8,027 bases of DNA, taken from positions 1-8,027 of the forward strand of contig JALOSP010000051.1 of NCBI GenBank assembly GCA_025458365.1, in the 5' to 3' direction. The number at the start of each line of letters is the position of its first letter. Within the stretch, counting starts at the first letter, position 1. The stretch is from Hyphomonadaceae bacterium. GTDB lineage: Bacteria > Pseudomonadota > Alphaproteobacteria > Caulobacterales > Aquidulcibacteraceae. Shown here piece after piece: positions 1-6,766 of the stretch. Both the position numbers and the translations under genes were made by a program. The notes beneath the pieces are model-generated. The model was given only the letters and a program-made list of their open reading frames with translations, did not search any database and was not told the origin of the DNA.

Positions 1-1
1 G

Positions 2-322
2 ATTGCCTATCCAGTGCTGCTCCATTGCAAATCAGGCGCCGACCGGGCTGGCATGATGAGCGTGTTCTACAGTCACGTGATCGCCGGTTTGCCGCTAGAG
101 GATGCGCGCCGCCATCTCAGCTTGCGGTATCTGCACCTGAACACCGGACCAACTGGCATTCTCGACCATTTCTGGGACGCCTGGGGTCAGGCCGGACAGG
201 CAGGCTGCCAGGACTTCTGGGAGTGGGTGGACCGGGCCTATTGCCCGCAAGCGTTGCAGGCCGGCTTCCGTCCGAAACCGGCAGGTGCCTGGATCACGGA
301 CAAGCTGTTGCGCAGCGAGTAA
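2..322 (+). CDS. Dual-specificity/tyrosine phosphatase family protein, 3' part
   Basis: This is the C-terminal part of a phosphatase; the reading frame is open to the left edge, so the start lies outside the window. The residues LLHCKSGADR contain the HCX5R phosphate-binding loop of cysteine-based protein tyrosine and dual-specificity phosphatases: the Cys forms the phospho-enzyme and the Arg binds phosphate. The general-acid Asp and the N-terminal half are not visible. About 95 residues follow the loop, including a helical LSLRYLHLNTGPTGILDHF segment that resembles bacterial HCKSGADR-type phosphatases. The natural substrate cannot be told from sequence; both phosphoprotein and small-molecule phosphatases occur in this superfamily. 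The stop codon lies 9 bp before the stop of the convergent dehydrogenase gene. The catalytic motif makes the family call firm; the role is open. Confidence 0.82.
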   Translation: MAYPVLLHCKSGADRAGMMSVFYSHVIAGLPLEDARRHLSLRYLHLNTGPTGILDHFWDAWGQAGQAGCQDFWEWVDRAYCPQALQAGFRPKPAGAWITDKLLRSE

Positions 323-331
323 AGCGCTTGT

Positions 332-1183
332 TCACTTGCCGCCCAGCCCCAGTCTGCCAGCCACAATCGCATCGATCATCCGCTTGGGCAGCAGGGTCGG
401 CAGCCACCAATTGACCAGCGGATTGGGCACCGGGGCATAGCGCACTTTCGGCTTGGCCGCCGTCAGTGCGGTTTCCACGGTGCGGGCCACGACAATCGGT
501 TCCAACCCTTCGGCATCCATGGCGGCCAGCGATTCAGTCAGCTTCTTGATCGAGCCGGCGTAGCGCGAGCCGTTGTAACGGGCCAGATCATTGGCCGTGC
601 CCTTGTCCCAGATCGGGGTCTTCACAGCGCCAGGGCCGACCACGATCACATCGATCCCGTCCAGCATCAATTCGCGCCGGATGCTTTCGGAAAACCCTTC
701 CACCGCGTGCTTGGACGCGACATAGGCCGCTGTGAACGGATAGCCGAACTTGCCCGACACCGAGGTGATGTTGACGATCCGGCCCTTTGGGCCAGTCAGG
801 CCGGGGTCTGCACCCAGGAGGCCGCCAAACGCCTGCACGGTGCGCACCGCACCCATGAAATTGATGTCGAGCACCCGGGCAATTTCGGCCTCCGGTTGCA
901 AGAGGGCAGGGCCGGGCAGGGCAACGCCGGCATTGTTGATCAGGCCTTGCAGGCGCCCGCCGCCCAGTTTCTCGCCAATCTCGGCAGCCGCGCGCTGGAC
1001 CGCTGCAGTGTCGCCCACATCAAACAGAACCGCCTCGCCGCGCCCGGCCAAAGCCGCGTTCAGCGCCTCAGCGTCGGCTTGCTTGCGCACACTGCCAAAC
1101 ACGCGCCAGCCCCGGGCGGCCAGGTGTTCGGCGCAGGCCCGGCCAATGCCGGTGGAGGCGCCAGTGATCAATACCGATTTCAT
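332..1183 (-). CDS. Short-chain dehydrogenase/reductase (classical SDR)
   Basis: The product is a 283-residue NAD(P)-dependent oxidoreductase of the classical SDR family. The Rossmann glycine motif TGASTGIG lies at residues 7-14, NNAG at 83-86, the catalytic Ser in NITSVSG at about 141-143, and YVASK (Tyr154, Lys158) is the active site. VGPGAVKTPI at about 182-191 is the usual Pro-Gly segment after beta-6. Arg33 and Lys34 after beta-2 hint at an NADP(H) preference (inference). The substrate is unknown; the C-terminal tail with NWWLPTLLP resembles lipid- or retinol/steroid-type SDRs. I chose the ATG at 1183 because AAAGAG lies 5 nt upstream and the protein then begins directly with beta-1; a TTG 7 codons further upstream is possible but less likely. 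The gene follows pdxH by 59 bp on the same strand, so co-transcription is likely. Confidence 0.93.
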   Translation of the reverse strand: MKSVLITGASTGIGRACAEHLAARGWRVFGSVRKQADAEALNAALAGRGEAVLFDVGDTAAVQRAAAEIGEKLGGGRLQGLINNAGVALPGPALLQPEAEIARVLDINFMGAVRTVQAFGGLLGADPGLTGPKGRIVNITSVSGKFGYPFTAAYVASKHAVEGFSESIRRELMLDGIDVIVVGPGAVKTPIWDKGTANDLARYNGSRYAGSIKKLTESLAAMDAEGLEPIVVARTVETALTAAKPKVRYAPVPNPLVNWWLPTLLPKRMIDAIVAGRLGLGGK

Positions 1184-1242
1184 GATGGCTCTTTCAAATT
1201 GCAAGGTCCGCAGAGCCTAAACGCAACTGCGGCCCCGATGGA

Positions 1243-1905
1243 TCACGGGAACAGCCGCTCGGTCGTCCAGCCACCATCGCCACGATTGAACACCAGCCGG
1301 TCATGCAGGCGGAATGGCCGGTCCCGCCAGAACTCGATCCGGTCGGGTGACAGGCAATAGCCGGTCCAGTGGGGCGGGCGGGGCACCGGGCCGAGGCCAA
1401 ACCGGGCAGCCTCGCGGGCGATGGCCTTTTCCAGCACGAACCGGCCCTCCATAGGCGCTGACTGGTCTGAGGCCCAGGCGCCGATCCGGCTGTCACGGGC
1501 CCTCGACTGGAAGTAGGCGTCAGCGTCTTCGGCACTGACCTGTGTAATCGAGCCCCGCACCCGCACCTGACGGCGCAGGCTTTTCCAGTGGAAGCACAGC
1601 GCGGCCTGCGGATTGGCGGCTAGCTGGGCTCCCTTGGCCGAGGTGGTGTTGGTGTAGAAGGTGAAGCCTGACGCCGAAACATCCTTCAGCAACACCATGC
1701 GCACGTCCGGCATCCCGGTCTCGTCGGCGGTGGCCAGTGCCATGGCGTTGGCGTCGTTGATCTCGCGCTCCCTGGCCAGGGTCAGCCATTCACCAAACAA
1801 GGCAAGCGGGTCCTGGCTGGCAAACAGCGCTCCGTCATCGGCAGGCGGGCTGGTCTGATAGTCGCTGTCGGTCGGGGTGGGGGGGATCAGGTCTGAACCG
1901 GTCAT
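1243..1905 (-). CDS. pdxH: Pyridoxamine/pyridoxine 5'-phosphate oxidase
   Basis: This FMN-dependent cytosolic enzyme oxidises pyridoxine or pyridoxamine 5'-phosphate to pyridoxal 5'-phosphate, the last step of PLP synthesis and salvage. The 220-residue length is normal for the family. The hallmarks occur in order: RMVLLKD (69-75) and FYTN (83-86) for FMN and substrate binding, SRIGAWAS (139-146), RPPHWTGY (176-183), EFW (191-193), and RLHDR (199-203), whose Arg and His match the active-site pair of the E. coli enzyme. The C-terminus RLFP corresponds to the usual RLAP. The start is the ATG at 1903-1905; I see no strong ribosome binding site, and an N-terminal stretch of about 25 residues is low in conservation. 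It is divergent from the DnaJ-like gene across 97 bp and lies upstream of the SDR gene. Confidence 0.97.
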   Translation of the reverse strand: MTGSDLIPPTPTDSDYQTSPPADDGALFASQDPLALFGEWLTLAREREINDANAMALATADETGMPDVRMVLLKDVSASGFTFYTNTTSAKGAQLAANPQAALCFHWKSLRRQVRVRGSITQVSAEDADAYFQSRARDSRIGAWASDQSAPMEGRFVLEKAIAREAARFGLGPVPRPPHWTGYCLSPDRIEFWRDRPFRLHDRLVFNRGDGGWTTERLFP

Positions 1906-2002
1906 GGCATCGATATAGGGGCGCGGCCCGGGTTTGGCGACCGGCGCACAGCGTGCAGCGCATTTACGGCGTGTTCACCATGATCCACCACAAACAGGGG
2001 CG

Positions 2003-2764
2003 ATGACCAACCCTTATGCAGTTCTCGGGCTTTCCGACCAGGCCACCCCGGCACAGGCACGCGCTGCCTTCCGGGTGATTGCCAAGACCTGCCATCCTGA
2101 CATCAGTGCAGACCCGGATGCCCAAGCCCGGTTCCTCAATGCGCAAAGCGCACTCAATGCCATTACCGGAGCCGCCGCATCGGCTGACCGGCAGCTTGAA
2201 GGGGGGAACCCCAGAATGCGCAAGACCCCTGAAATCGATTTGCCGATCTCGGTGTGGATCGCCGCCCGTGGCGGTCAGGTTCGCGGCACCTGCGCTCTGG
2301 GGCGTGGGGTTGTGAAAGTGCCGCCCGGCACCCGCAATGGCGACCGGGTGCTGGCCAGCATCGGCGGGCGTGATGTGGCGTGTGTGGTGCGGGTCAATGA
2401 AGTGGACGGTTTCCGCGCCGAGGGCGGGCATCTGTCCACCGTGGTCGCGATCTCCGCGACACAGGCCCGCAAGGGCGGGGCGACCGAGCTGGAAACCCCG
2501 ACCGGCCGGATCAGGGTCAAGCTGCCGGAAAATCTGGAAGAGGGCACACGCCTTCGGGTCAAGGATCAAGGCCTGCCCGGTCGGGAAGATCGCGCCGCCG
2601 GTGATCTGTTCATCGATGTCACCATTGTCGAGACCGTCACGGACAAGGCGGTGTCCGCACTCGACCGGATCCTTGCGCGCGCCCGCCGCCCGCGTGAAGG
2701 CGGTTCGGTGCCAGACACTGATGCGACCTATCCTGAGGAAACCGGCCAGACCGACCGGCGCTGA
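2003..2764 (+). CDS. DnaJ/CbpA-like co-chaperone without zinc finger
   Basis: The product is a 253-residue J-domain protein expected to stimulate DnaK-type Hsp70 ATPase in the cytoplasm. The N-terminus NPYAVLGL followed by an AFRVIAKTCHPD segment is a J domain with the essential HPD at residues 31-33. Residues from about 79 on resemble the two beta-barrel substrate-binding segments of DnaJ: DLPISVW, then VKVPPGTRNGDRV, then ETPTGRIRVKLPENLEEGTRLRVKDQGLP and GDLFIDVTI. No CxxCxGxG zinc-finger motifs are present, and the Gly/Phe linker is replaced by a short basic stretch (EGGNPRMRK). It is therefore closer to CbpA-type proteins but shorter. The ATG at 2003 was chosen because it starts the J domain and has AGGGG just upstream, although the spacing of 2 nt is tight; a TTG at 1934 would add unconserved residues. 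The client proteins are unknown. Confidence 0.9.
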   Translation: MTNPYAVLGLSDQATPAQARAAFRVIAKTCHPDISADPDAQARFLNAQSALNAITGAAASADRQLEGGNPRMRKTPEIDLPISVWIAARGGQVRGTCALGRGVVKVPPGTRNGDRVLASIGGRDVACVVRVNEVDGFRAEGGHLSTVVAISATQARKGGATELETPTGRIRVKLPENLEEGTRLRVKDQGLPGREDRAAGDLFIDVTIVETVTDKAVSALDRILARARRPREGGSVPDTDATYPEETGQTDRR

Positions 2765-2884
2765 TCTGCAGGCCAGTGCAGGTTTCGTTTCCGTGGAACC
2801 GGAATTGTGCACCAGGCTTCTGATGTCGATCAATTGTCTTGCATTCAGATGATGCCATCCAAACGCAGATTGATCCAGGTCGCT

Positions 2885-3448
2885 TCAACGGGCTTGCAGC
2901 ACTGCCATGATCGCCGCCTTGAACGATCCAGCCAGCCCACGCAATGGCCCGTCAAACCGGCCGTAGGCCTTGTTCTGCGCAACCTGCAGGATCACCCCCA
3001 GCGCCATTCCGGCCAGCAGCTCGGGCTCGCCATCGGGGAGTTTCCCTTCGGCGATTCCCGCCTTGATCAGGCCAGCTGCAGACGTCACCGGATCGCCATC
3101 AGCGTCCTGCCACAGGTGCAGAAACCGGTGCAGTTGCAGCAGATGAAAGCGGAACAGCGGCCAGTCCGCGTCGGCCAGCGCACAATAGCCGTCGACCGTT
3201 GCGCCGATCCGGCCTGCAAAATCCAGCTCCTGGCCTGCGGCATCATCAATCAGACGGGTCATGGCGCCGTGGATCGACAGAAACAATTCGGCTCCGATGG
3301 AATCCTTGCTCGGGAAATGTCTGTAGATCGCACCTTCCGACAAGCCAGCCGCACTCGCGATCTGGCGGGTGGTCGCCGCGTCGAAGCCATGCGCATTGAA
3401 CACATCGAGCGCGGCACGCATGATCCGGTGACGGGTATCCTTGGCCAA
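2885..3448 (-). CDS. TetR/AcrR-family transcriptional regulator
   Basis: The 187-residue protein has an N-terminal TetR-type helix-turn-helix at about residues 8-52: IMRAALDVFNAHGFDAAT, then the recognition part RQIASAAGLSEGAIYRHFPSKDSI. This pattern is diagnostic of the family. The C-terminal region is alpha-helical, as expected for a ligand-binding and dimerisation domain; its sequence does not reveal the ligand. The start is a TTG at 3446-3448 with a GGGAG-like site about 9 nt upstream; the next in-frame ATG (residue 10) would cut into helix 1. It is divergent from the twin-DTGS protein gene with a 165-bp shared upstream region, so that gene and itself are the obvious candidate targets (inference). 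Its 3' end converges on the DnaJ-like gene with 120 bp between them and no strong terminator hairpin. Confidence 0.93.
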   Translation of the reverse strand: MAKDTRHRIMRAALDVFNAHGFDAATTRQIASAAGLSEGAIYRHFPSKDSIGAELFLSIHGAMTRLIDDAAGQELDFAGRIGATVDGYCALADADWPLFRFHLLQLHRFLHLWQDADGDPVTSAAGLIKAGIAEGKLPDGEPELLAGMALGVILQVAQNKAYGRFDGPLRGLAGSFKAAIMAVLQAR

Positions 3449-3555
3449 GTCAGCTTTCTCCCGTGATCCTTCTGAGGCCAGCCGCGATCACCTGCAAGGC
3501 TTCCGTGTTGGCAACCGGCGCTGCGTCCCGCGGCCCCCGGCTGGCAGAAACTGCT

Positions 3556-3583
3556 TTGCGGAGCGGCAAGGCCGGTCAATACT
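3556..3583 (+). promoter_or_regulatory. Tentative promoter and overlapping imperfect palindrome
   Basis: In the divergent region between the TetR gene and the twin-DTGS gene, TTGCGG (3556-3561) and AATACT (3578-3583) are spaced by 16 bp and resemble weak -35 and -10 boxes. The -35 part overlaps an imperfect palindrome TTGCGGAGCGGCAA (3556-3569) with TTGC/GCAA outer arms. This layout would suit an operator for the neighbouring TetR protein, but both matches are short and alphaproteobacterial promoters vary widely. It is a weak call. Confidence 0.2.
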
Positions 3584-3613
3584 TGTCCGAGGCACGACTG
3601 CCGGGAGTGTGTC

Positions 3614-4600
3614 ATGCAAACCCATCAAGCTGAACGCCGGACAATTCTGACGGGCCTGGCCGCTGCAACGGCGGGTCTTGCTGCGCCAGGTCTGGCCCAT
3701 GCCCAGCCGCCAGTGATCAGTGCGCCGGAGCCTGCGGCACTGGAACCAGTGATCCGCGTCACAGGCGAGCTGCCGGTGGTCGCCCTGCGCACCTGGACCG
3801 ATCCGCTGGGCCGACCGGCGACAGATGTACATGTCAACGGGCAGGGGCCGTTCCGGTTTCTGGCCGATACCGGCTCGAACACTTCGGTGATCACCCGTGA
3901 TCTGGCGCGCAAGCTTGGTCTTGCGGCAGCCGGGCAGGTGGACGTGCTGGGCGTGACCGGCATGGTGAGAGCCGACAGCTTGCGGCTGGCCTCGATCCGC
4001 AGCGGAGCGGCCATGCGCGAGAACATGCGCGTCGTGATGCTCGGCGGCGATGCACTGGCCGGGCTGGATGGTATTCTCGGCATGGACATGTTCGCCGGGC
4101 GCCGGTTGCGCTTCAACTTCCTGACCCATGCTGTCGAGATCGAGGAGGCCGCACGCAGACGCCCCTTGCCAGTCGACATGGCTGTCCAGCTCCGGCATGG
4201 CCTGCTGGTGGAGACAGAAGGCCGGTTGTCCGGAATCCGGGCCCGATGCGTTGTCGATACCGGGTCTGAGCACACGCTGATCAACCGCATCCTGATGGAA
4301 CAATTACTCGATCCGGCACGCCGCAGCCGGTTCCGCGAACCTGTCGAAGTGATGGCGGCCACCAGTGTCACGGGGGAGGGGGTCTGGGTCCGCTTGCCGC
4401 GATTGAGCGCGCTGGGCATGGAAGTCCGCAATCTGATCGCTGTGGGGATCGATGCTCCGGTGTTCCACGAGTGGGAACTGGCCGGAACGCCCACAATGCT
4501 GGTCGGGATGGATCTGTTGAAGGGGCTCAAGACCCTGCAGATCGACTATCGCAGGCGGCGACTGCAACTGGAACTGCGCGACACGACAGCTCGCGCATAG
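3614..4600 (+). CDS. Exported retropepsin-like aspartic protease with two DTGS motifs
   Basis: The 328-residue protein has an N-terminal export signal: ERRTILTG, a hydrophobic Ala/Gly/Leu stretch, and AHA before Gln31 as a likely cleavage site. The twin arginines suggest Tat export, but the motif is not a full consensus. The mature part contains two copies of a retropepsin-type half: FLADTGSNTSVI (DTGS at 85-88) with LDGILGMDMF (151-160), and CVVDTGSEHTLI (DTGS at 215-218) with TMLVGMDLLKGL (294-305). In pepsin-like enzymes each DTG supplies one of the paired catalytic Asp residues, so a single-chain pseudo-dimer acting in the periplasm is plausible (inference). The ATG has GGGAG 6 nt upstream. 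It is divergent from the TetR gene and 92 bp before the acyltransferase. Substrate unknown; it could also be non-proteolytic. Confidence 0.85.
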   Translation: MQTHQAERRTILTGLAAATAGLAAPGLAHAQPPVISAPEPAALEPVIRVTGELPVVALRTWTDPLGRPATDVHVNGQGPFRFLADTGSNTSVITRDLARKLGLAAAGQVDVLGVTGMVRADSLRLASIRSGAAMRENMRVVMLGGDALAGLDGILGMDMFAGRRLRFNFLTHAVEIEEAARRRPLPVDMAVQLRHGLLVETEGRLSGIRARCVVDTGSEHTLINRILMEQLLDPARRSRFREPVEVMAATSVTGEGVWVRLPRLSALGMEVRNLIAVGIDAPVFHEWELAGTPTMLVGMDLLKGLKTLQIDYRRRRLQLELRDTTARA

Positions 4601-4605
4601 AAAAA

Positions 4606-4618
4606 TGTGAGCGCTTAC
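4606..4618. promoter_or_regulatory. LacI-operator-like palindrome upstream of the acyltransferase gene
   Basis: TGTGAGCGCTTAC contains a 12-bp near-palindrome (4607-4618, GTGAGC/GCTTAC, one mismatched pair) centred on CG. This is the typical architecture of LacI-family operators. It sits 6 bp after the stop of the protease-like gene and about 75 bp before the acyltransferase ATG, a suitable place for an operator. TTGCAT follows at 4619-4624, but no good -10 box is evident. No LacI-family gene is in the window. Chance occurrence is possible for a motif this short. Confidence 0.3.
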
Positions 4619-4692
4619 TTGCATTTTGAATCGGGATGTGCGACAAACTTCGGGTCGGCGGCACTTCTGCCCGCCTGACAGGAGAGACTTCG

Positions 4693-5460
4693 ATGCGCAG
4701 CCTTGCTTTCAACGTGCTGTTTTATGCCACTTCGGCCCTGTTCGTGTTTGCCATTGCCCCTATCTGCCTCGTACCTGGCAAGACCGCAGGTCGCGTGGCG
4801 CGGGCCATGATCCGGCTCTATGCCCGCACGATCCGGCTCCTGATGGCGCATGTGGCAGGTATCAGGGTCGAGGTGCGCGGACGTGAACGCCTGCCTGCCG
4901 GGCGCCCGGTGATCCTGGCCGCCAAGCACCAATCCTATGGCGACGGTTTTACCCCGGTTGCGGTTCTCCATGACATCGCCTTTGTCACAGGTGACCATCT
5001 GGAGCGTTTCCCGCTGGTTGGGCCGGTGTTGAAGAAGATTGGCGCCATCGTGGTGGACAATTGCGGCGGCCACCAGTCGCGCAAGCGCTTGGCCGACAGT
5101 TTCGAGACCGCTGCTGCTGAAGGCCGCTCGGTGTTGATCTATCCGGAAGGCCGTCTGGTGAAGATCGGCGAGGAGAGCGTGTGGAAGTCCGGCGTCTGGC
5201 ACATGCAACAGGCCAGCGGCTGGGACGTCGTTCCCATTGCCACCAATCTGGGCCTGTTCTGGTCGTGCCAGGATTGGGCCAAGACCAAGGGCCTGGCCAC
5301 CATCGAGTTCCTTGACCCGATCCCTGCAGGTTTGCCCAAGGATGAGTTCCTCGACCGTCTGCAACGCGTAACGGAAGGACACACGGCAAGACTGGTGGCA
5401 GAGGCGCGGGTGACACAGCCGCAACTGGCAGCCGTCGCGGGCATGGTGGTGGCGGTATGA
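4693..5460 (+). CDS. PlsC-type lysophospholipid (1-acylglycerol-3-phosphate) acyltransferase family protein
   Basis: This 255-residue membrane-associated acyltransferase probably transfers a fatty acyl group to a lysophospholipid such as 1-acyl-glycerol-3-phosphate, making phosphatidate. The signature motifs are HQSYGD (His79, Asp84, the HX4D catalytic motif), the FPLVGPVLKKIGAIVVD block (106-122), YPEGR (150-154, acyl-acceptor phosphate binding) and VVPIATNLG (179-187). A hydrophobic segment at residues 6-27 is a likely membrane anchor. The ATG at 4693 is chosen because AGGAGAG lies 6 nt upstream; an in-frame ATG at 4636 would add 19 unconserved residues. The family is broad and members can act on other acyl acceptors, so the precise substrate and a plsC symbol are not assigned. 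The gene ends directly before the compound palindrome and converges on HPPD. Confidence 0.92.
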   Translation: MRSLAFNVLFYATSALFVFAIAPICLVPGKTAGRVARAMIRLYARTIRLLMAHVAGIRVEVRGRERLPAGRPVILAAKHQSYGDGFTPVAVLHDIAFVTGDHLERFPLVGPVLKKIGAIVVDNCGGHQSRKRLADSFETAAAEGRSVLIYPEGRLVKIGEESVWKSGVWHMQQASGWDVVPIATNLGLFWSCQDWAKTKGLATIEFLDPIPAGLPKDEFLDRLQRVTEGHTARLVAEARVTQPQLAAVAGMVVAV

Positions 5461-5470
5461 GTCCTGAAAG

Positions 5471-5595
5471 CCCTCTCCCATGAAGTGGGGATAGGGTTGG
5501 GTGAGGGGCTGGTTGAGAACGCGCCAAGTCTGACGGCAGTGCGCCAGACTTCGACACCCCCTCATCCCCGGCCCTTCTCCCCGAAGGGAGAAGGG
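5471..5595. repeat. Compound palindromic intergenic element (REP/MITE-like)
   Basis: Four inverted repeats fill this 125-bp stretch between convergent genes. A left hairpin pairs 5471-5479 with 5488-5496 (9 positions, one mismatch). A long stem pairs 5499-5508 with 5558-5567 (10 pairs including one G-T). Within its loop AAGTCTG (5526-5532) pairs with CAGACTT (5545-5551). The right hairpin pairs CCCTTCTCCC (5572-5581) with GGGAGAAGGG (5586-5595), a perfect 10-bp stem with a CGAA loop. The outer arms CCCTCTCCC and GGGAGAAGGG can also pair with each other, as terminal inverted repeats. Such CCCTCTCCC/GAGGGG-rich units resemble dispersed intergenic repeats known from many proteobacteria. It encodes no protein and lies just past the stop codons of both neighbours, so it may also help end transcription, though no T-run follows. 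Confidence 0.75.
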
Positions 5596-5601
5596 GGGTC
5601 C

Positions 5602-6666
5602 TCACGCCCCTTCGAGGACGCCGCGCTTGATCTGGTCGGCTTCGATGCTTTCGAACAAGGCCTGGAAATTGCCTTCCCCGAACCCTTCATTGCCCTTGCG
5701 CTGGATGATTTCGAAGAAGATCGGGCCCACCGCGTCAGTCGTGAAAATCTGCAGCAGGATCCCCTGACCGTCTGTCGGGGCGCCGTCGATCAGGATGTGG
5801 TTCTTCCGCAACCGGTCCACATCCTCGCCATGACCGGGCAGCCGGGTGTCCACGGCGTCGAAATAGGTTGAAGGCGTCTCCTGAAACGGCACGCCGCGGG
5901 CTCTGAGGGTCTCGACCGCACCAAAGATGTCATTGGTACCCAGAGCGATATGCTGGATGCCCTCGCCATTGTAGCGCGACAGGAATTCCTCGATCTGGCT
6001 TTTGTCGTCGCGGCTTTCGTTCAGCGGGATGCGGATCTTGCCGCACGGGCTGGTCATCGCCTTGGAAATCAGGCCGGTGACTTTGCCTTCGATGTCGAAA
6101 TAGCGGATTTCGCGGAAGTTGAAGATCCGCTCATAGTAATCGGCCCACAGCCCCATGTTGCCCCGGAACAGATTATGGGTGAGGTGATCGAGATAGGTCA
6201 GCCCGACACTGTTGGCGGTCTCTTCGGCGCCCGGGATCGGGGCAAAGTCCACATCATAGATTTCCTGGGCACCATAGCGGTCCACCAGATAAAGATTGGC
6301 CCCGCCAATGCCCTTGATGGCAGGAATGTTCAGCTCCATCGGCCCGACGCGGGCTTCCACAGGCTCTGCCCCGCGCGCGATCGCCGCCGCCATGGCCGCA
6401 GCTGCGTCCTTCACCCGGAAGGCCATGGCGTTGGCGCTGGGGCCATGGACTTCGCGGAAGTCCTTGGGCTGGCCCTGCGGCTCCATGTTGAGCAGGAAAT
6501 TGATGTCGCCCTGCTTGTAACGCACCACATTTTTCGACCGGTGACGGGCGACGGCGGTGAAGCCCAGCGCTGTGAACAGCGGGCCCAACACACTGTCGTC
6601 TGGGGCGGTGAATTCGACGAACTCAAAGCCGTCGGTGCCAAGCGGATTGTCAAACAGGTCAGCCAT
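5602..6666 (-). CDS. hppD: 4-hydroxyphenylpyruvate dioxygenase
   Basis: This non-haem Fe(II) enzyme converts 4-hydroxyphenylpyruvate and O2 to homogentisate and CO2 in tyrosine/phenylalanine breakdown. The 354-residue length matches bacterial HPPD. The three iron ligands are visible: His161 in LDHLTHN, His239 in GIQHIALGT and Glu319 in PIFFEIIQRKG, close to positions 161, 240 and 322 known for the Pseudomonas enzyme. The C-terminal GFGEGNFQALFESIE is characteristic and contributes the helix that closes the active site. The ATG at 6664-6666 has AAGGAG 7 nt upstream; the frame remains open for 54 more codons, but that extension overlaps the upstream GST gene and is not conserved-looking. It is 100 bp downstream of the maleylacetoacetate isomerase-like gene on the same strand, so the two likely share a transcript. 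Confidence 0.97.
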   Translation of the reverse strand: MADLFDNPLGTDGFEFVEFTAPDDSVLGPLFTALGFTAVARHRSKNVVRYKQGDINFLLNMEPQGQPKDFREVHGPSANAMAFRVKDAAAAMAAAIARGAEPVEARVGPMELNIPAIKGIGGANLYLVDRYGAQEIYDVDFAPIPGAEETANSVGLTYLDHLTHNLFRGNMGLWADYYERIFNFREIRYFDIEGKVTGLISKAMTSPCGKIRIPLNESRDDKSQIEEFLSRYNGEGIQHIALGTNDIFGAVETLRARGVPFQETPSTYFDAVDTRLPGHGEDVDRLRKNHILIDGAPTDGQGILLQIFTTDAVGPIFFEIIQRKGNEGFGEGNFQALFESIEADQIKRGVLEGA

Positions 6667-6738
6667 TCTGGCGCTCCTTGTCAGGAAAGATCTGGTCTGA
6701 GCCGCCTCTATCACACAGGCGGGGCAGGGCGCCACAGG

Positions 6739-6760
6739 TGACCAGCCGGTCTGACCAGCC
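6739..6760. repeat. Two 9-bp direct repeats in the gap between the GST and HPPD genes
   Basis: TGACCAGCC occurs at 6739-6747 and again at 6752-6760, 13 bp apart start to start, just after the stop codon of the GST gene (minus strand). The junction also forms a small GGTC-T-GACC palindrome (6748-6756), and GGTCTGA (6748-6754) recurs at 6694-6700 nearer HPPD. The arrangement could be a regulator binding site for a separate HPPD promoter, or simple local repetition. No function is shown by the sequence. Confidence 0.35.
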
Positions 6761-6766
6761 AAGGCT

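Noticed and set aside
320..331. AAGCGCTT palindrome between the convergent phosphatase and SDR genes as a terminator
   Set aside because: It is an 8-bp self-complementary word with no loop and no T-run, overlapping the stop codon; too weak to call.
1964..2833. Long minus-strand open frame of 289 codons opposite the DnaJ-like gene
   Set aside because: It is a shadow of the clear J-domain gene and has no recognisable domain.
2765..2884. Terminator hairpins between the DnaJ-like and TetR genes
   Set aside because: Only two 5-bp stems are present (CTGCA/TGCAG at 2766-2781 and TTCCG/CGGAA at 2789-2804), without GC-rich arms or a T-run. I see nothing else in this gap.
4636..4692. Upstream ATG of the acyltransferase reading frame
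   Set aside because: The extra 19 residues are hydrophilic and unlike the family N-terminus, while the ATG at 4693 has a strong AGGAGAG site.
4615..5565. Minus-strand open frame of 316 codons opposite the acyltransferase
   Set aside because: It is antisense to a PlsC-type gene with intact motifs and runs into the palindromic element; the His/Gln/Arg-rich translation is typical of a shadow.
5950..6741. Long plus-strand open frame of 263 codons opposite HPPD
   Set aside because: It is antisense to a gene with all HPPD motifs; long opposite-strand frames are expected at this GC content and its translation shows no family features.
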